From: CAYYMH01 sp964472785
GTDB lineage: Bacteria; Zhuqueibacterota; Zhuqueibacteria; Thermofontimicrobiales; Thermofontimicrobiaceae
Reading direction: 5' to 3'
Assembly (NCBI GenBank): GCA_964472785.1
Contig: CAYYMH010000005.1
Coordinates: 65,470-129,469, forward strand
DNA length: 64,000 bases
Below are positions 62,269 through 64,000 of this stretch, piece after piece (positions within the stretch are counted from its first letter, which is position 1; the number at the start of each line of letters is the position of its first letter). A model generated the notes under the pieces. That model saw only the letters and a list, made by a program, of their open reading frames with translations. It had not been told where the DNA came from and searched no databases. Position numbers and translations under genes: made by a program.

Positions 62269-62379
62269 CATTTAGCAGTCAGCTATCAGCTTTCAGCTTG
62301 AAAAATCAAGAAATATTGGCTGAACGAAAATGTGGCTCCACCCCAAATTTTAAGAATAAGTGGCTGATCGCTAAATGTT
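62267..62379. repeat. Imperfect inverted repeat (MITE-like) in the gap after the PHP-like gene
   Basis: AGCATTTAGCAGTCAGC (62267-62283) and GCTGATCGCTAAATGTT (62363-62379) are inverse to each other in 14 of 17 positions. The left arm begins inside the stop codon of the preceding gene. Confidence 0.55.
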
Positions 62380-62421
62380 GGCAGCTAATCGCTTGAATGA
62401 AAAAACAAAACGGAGTTAGAT

Positions 62422-62958
62422 ATGAAAGAAAAATTAATGGAAATTTTACCCGAATTTAATTTGATCGAAAATGATGAGTTGCGTGAAAAGACATTGAACA
62501 CTTGGGTCGAAGCCATGGAACGTGGGGGTTGGGAGATAGCTGATTTGCAGCGCATTCCGTTTACCCTGCTGATTGAAAATTGCCCGGTGAACATTATCGA
62601 CCATACGCGGGGCGTGACCAATGTCGCTATAGAAGCAGCTAAAAAGATGAAAAAATTTAATAATAATAGTTATGAGATTGATATGGATATTTTAGTGTCC
62701 GGCGGATTATTGCATGATGTGGGTAAACTGGTCGAATATGCGGATTACAAAGACGGGATCAAAAAAAGTCCGATGGGGAAATTGCTGCGGCACCCGTTTA
62801 GCGGCGCCGGCTTGGCCATGCGTCACGATCTGCCGGATAAAGTGGTGCACATGATTGCAGTCCACGCCAAAGAAGGTGATGGCGGCTATCGCTGTCCCGA
62901 AGCGGTAATTGTTCACCATGCGGATTTTATGAATTTTGAGCCGATTAAGCTGGGATGA
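62422..62958 (+). CDS. HD-domain phosphohydrolase
   Basis: A 178-aa protein with the HD-domain metal residues: H (in DHTRGV), HD (in LLHDVGKLVEY), and later His/Asp pairs HAKEGDGGY and HHADFM. HD enzymes cleave phosphate bonds of nucleotides; the substrate is unknown. The GGAGTTAG upstream gives a good ribosome site before the ATG. Confidence 0.88.
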   Translation: MKEKLMEILPEFNLIENDELREKTLNTWVEAMERGGWEIADLQRIPFTLLIENCPVNIIDHTRGVTNVAIEAAKKMKKFNNNSYEIDMDILVSGGLLHDVGKLVEYADYKDGIKKSPMGKLLRHPFSGAGLAMRHDLPDKVVHMIAVHAKEGDGGYRCPEAVIVHHADFMNFEPIKLG

Positions 62959-62990
62959 TTACGAAATTCACGACCAGATACTTTTTTCTT

Positions 62991-63065
62991 GCCACGGATT
63001 AACACGGATTTTCAAAGATGTTTTCGATGATTTGAAAAACTTTCTATGTTACTTTAAAATCCGTG
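62991..63065. repeat. Decayed CCACGGAT-family palindromic repeat
   Basis: The stretch GCCACGGATTAACACGGATTTTCA resembles that at 29881-29904. CACGGATTTT (63003-63012) is the inverse of AAAATCCGTG (63056-63065), giving a 10-bp hairpin. Confidence 0.55.
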
Positions 63066-63159
63066 CGTGTCTGTGAATATATATGGTAATAAATCGAATT
63101 TTTAAAGTGCGTTAACCAATTGATAAGTAGAATAATTACAAAATAAAAGGAAATAAGTT

Positions 63160-63813
63160 TTGAAATACGAAGCAGTTTTATTTGACTTTGACGGTGTGAT
63201 TGCTAATACGATGAAATATCATGTGCAAGCCTGGAATCAGGTTTTTAAACAGTACAATATTGATATTCAACCGGAGGATATTTTCTTTCAGGAAGGTCGC
63301 GGCGCTGCGAAGATCGCGCCAAAGCTGGCGCAGCAAAAGGGGTTAAATTTACCAAGCGCTGAATTGGAGGCGTTGACGGCAAAAAAACGGAAAATTTATA
63401 ACGACATCACCAAAGCCAGCGTTTACCCGGAAACCGAGGCGCTGGTTTCACGTTTGAAAGAAATGTCGGTCAAAATCGGATTAGTCACTGGCTCGATCAT
63501 TCCCAATATGATCGTTGTTACTGGCGAAGAATTTTTGAAAAATTTTGAAATCATCATCACCGGCGATTCGGTGAATGAAAATAAACCTCATCCGGAACCC
63601 TATCTGGCTGCTGCCGAAAAATTGGACGTGAAGCCCGAACAATGTATCGTGATCGAAAACGCGCCACTGGGCATTCAGGCAGCCAAGGCAGCGGGTATGT
63701 TTTGTATCGCGGTCAAAACCACGATTAAAAATGAAGAGCTGTTAAAAAAGGCAGATTTGATTGTCGAACATATTTCTGACATTACGATTGAAAAGATACT
63801 GTCCAGTGATTAA
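63160..63813 (+). CDS. HAD-superfamily phosphatase (beta-phosphoglucomutase-like)
   Basis: A 217-aa HAD-IA protein with motif I LFDFDGVIANT, motif II LVTGS, motif III lysine near ENKPHPEPYL, and motif IV VIENAPLGIQAAKAAG. The general pattern (DxDGV, cap domain of helices, PHPEPYL) is that of beta-phosphoglucomutases and related sugar phosphatases. The start is TTG 63160, with AAAGG about 9 nt upstream. Confidence 0.85.
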   Translation: MKYEAVLFDFDGVIANTMKYHVQAWNQVFKQYNIDIQPEDIFFQEGRGAAKIAPKLAQQKGLNLPSAELEALTAKKRKIYNDITKASVYPETEALVSRLKEMSVKIGLVTGSIIPNMIVVTGEEFLKNFEIIITGDSVNENKPHPEPYLAAAEKLDVKPEQCIVIENAPLGIQAAKAAGMFCIAVKTTIKNEELLKKADLIVEHISDITIEKILSSD

Positions 63814-63870
63814 ATTCACTTAATTCATTCCTCTCAAGTAACAAACAATTCAATTTTTCGTTTAATGAAG

Positions 63871-63900
63871 AAGTCCATCAATTTTAGGGTGGGCTTTTTT
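63871..63900 (+). terminator. Intrinsic terminator after the HAD gene
   Basis: AAGTCCA (63871-63877) pairs with TGGGCTT (63890-63896) and a T-run follows to 63900. The remaining 100 bases hold nothing I can identify. Confidence 0.75.
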
Positions 63901-64000
63901 GTTGTGATTTTTTTTCAGTTGCTTATTCTCCTGATATTAAATAAGCTTAACCCAACTTCGACACTTGTGTTAGTTAAGTTTAATATTTTCAATAAAACTT

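Noticed and set aside
1..64000. CRISPR array, rRNA, tRNA or transposase
   Set aside because: I looked for regularly spaced direct repeats, conserved rRNA or tRNA segments and DDE or tyrosine recombinase motifs, and saw none. A tool search for tRNA could still find one I missed.

Overview
The window reads as chromosomal DNA of a Gram-negative, probably anaerobic bacterium of the FCB superphylum. Pointers are two TonB-dependent receptors, a porin, a TolC-type channel, a heptose locus for surface glycans, a type IX secretion C-terminal sorting domain (40673..42967), a DUF5916 beta-barrel protein and a menaquinone-type UbiE. Base composition is moderately AT-rich and the intergenic DNA is full of short inverted repeats. 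I favour a Calditrichota/KSB1-like lineage over true Bacteroidetes, partly because several promoters look like ordinary sigma70 sites (TTGACA, 17 bp, TAnnnT). The phylum call is an inference.

Region 1 (1-19.3 kb) is a formate dehydrogenase and metal-cofactor locus. A PstS-like lipoprotein is cut by the left edge. Then come hypB, mobA-fdhD, a sensor kinase with a periplasmic CxxCH motif, a DUF4143 ATPase that separates kinase from regulator, an NtrC-type sigma54 activator, a degenerate receiver protein, a relic of a second fdhD, and fdhE. The catalytic subunit is one selenoprotein gene read through an in-frame TGA at 10805-10807, with a plausible SECIS hairpin just after it. It is followed by a three-cluster iron-sulfur subunit, a thioredoxin-like protein and a porin. 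Next is a convincing molybdenum/tungsten-cofactor riboswitch at 16158-16253, ahead of a lipoprotein and a TonB-dependent receptor. Together these genes make, insert, regulate and perhaps scavenge the Mo/W-pterin and selenium chemistry of a periplasmic formate dehydrogenase.

Region 2 (19.5-24.2 kb) looks like a nickel regulon. nikR lies over a GTGTTAC-N13-GTAACAC operator that overlaps its own -10 box. It is followed by a TonB-dependent receptor, an ECF-type S component and a methyltransferase. A second S-component-like membrane protein and a HypE-like N-terminal relic lie on the other side of the operator.

Region 3 (24.2-35.7 kb) holds an NlpC/P60 peptidase, a tetraheme cytochrome c, a tandem glycosyltransferase and a repeat-rich gap. 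Then come heptose genes (HAD, gmhA, a nucleotidyltransferase-GmhB fusion, a second nucleotidyltransferase), a GxxExxY cassette bordered by inverted repeats, ubiE, an M48 protease and a CopG/PIN toxin-antitoxin pair.

Region 4 (35.7-64 kb) is transport and housekeeping: an amino acid symporter, isoaspartyl peptidase, a SulP-STAS-cNMP transporter, a type IX-secreted LVIVD protein, two dehydrogenases, a CPA2 antiporter, a DUF5916-MFP-RND-TolC efflux operon, an OPT transporter, a frameshifted small membrane gene, FxsA, a divergent polysaccharide deacetylase, pdxJ, an HD phosphohydrolase and a HAD phosphatase. A 170-bp repeat occurs twice in opposite orientation (20703-20872 and 55294-55463). I found no rRNA, tRNA, CRISPR array or transposase gene.
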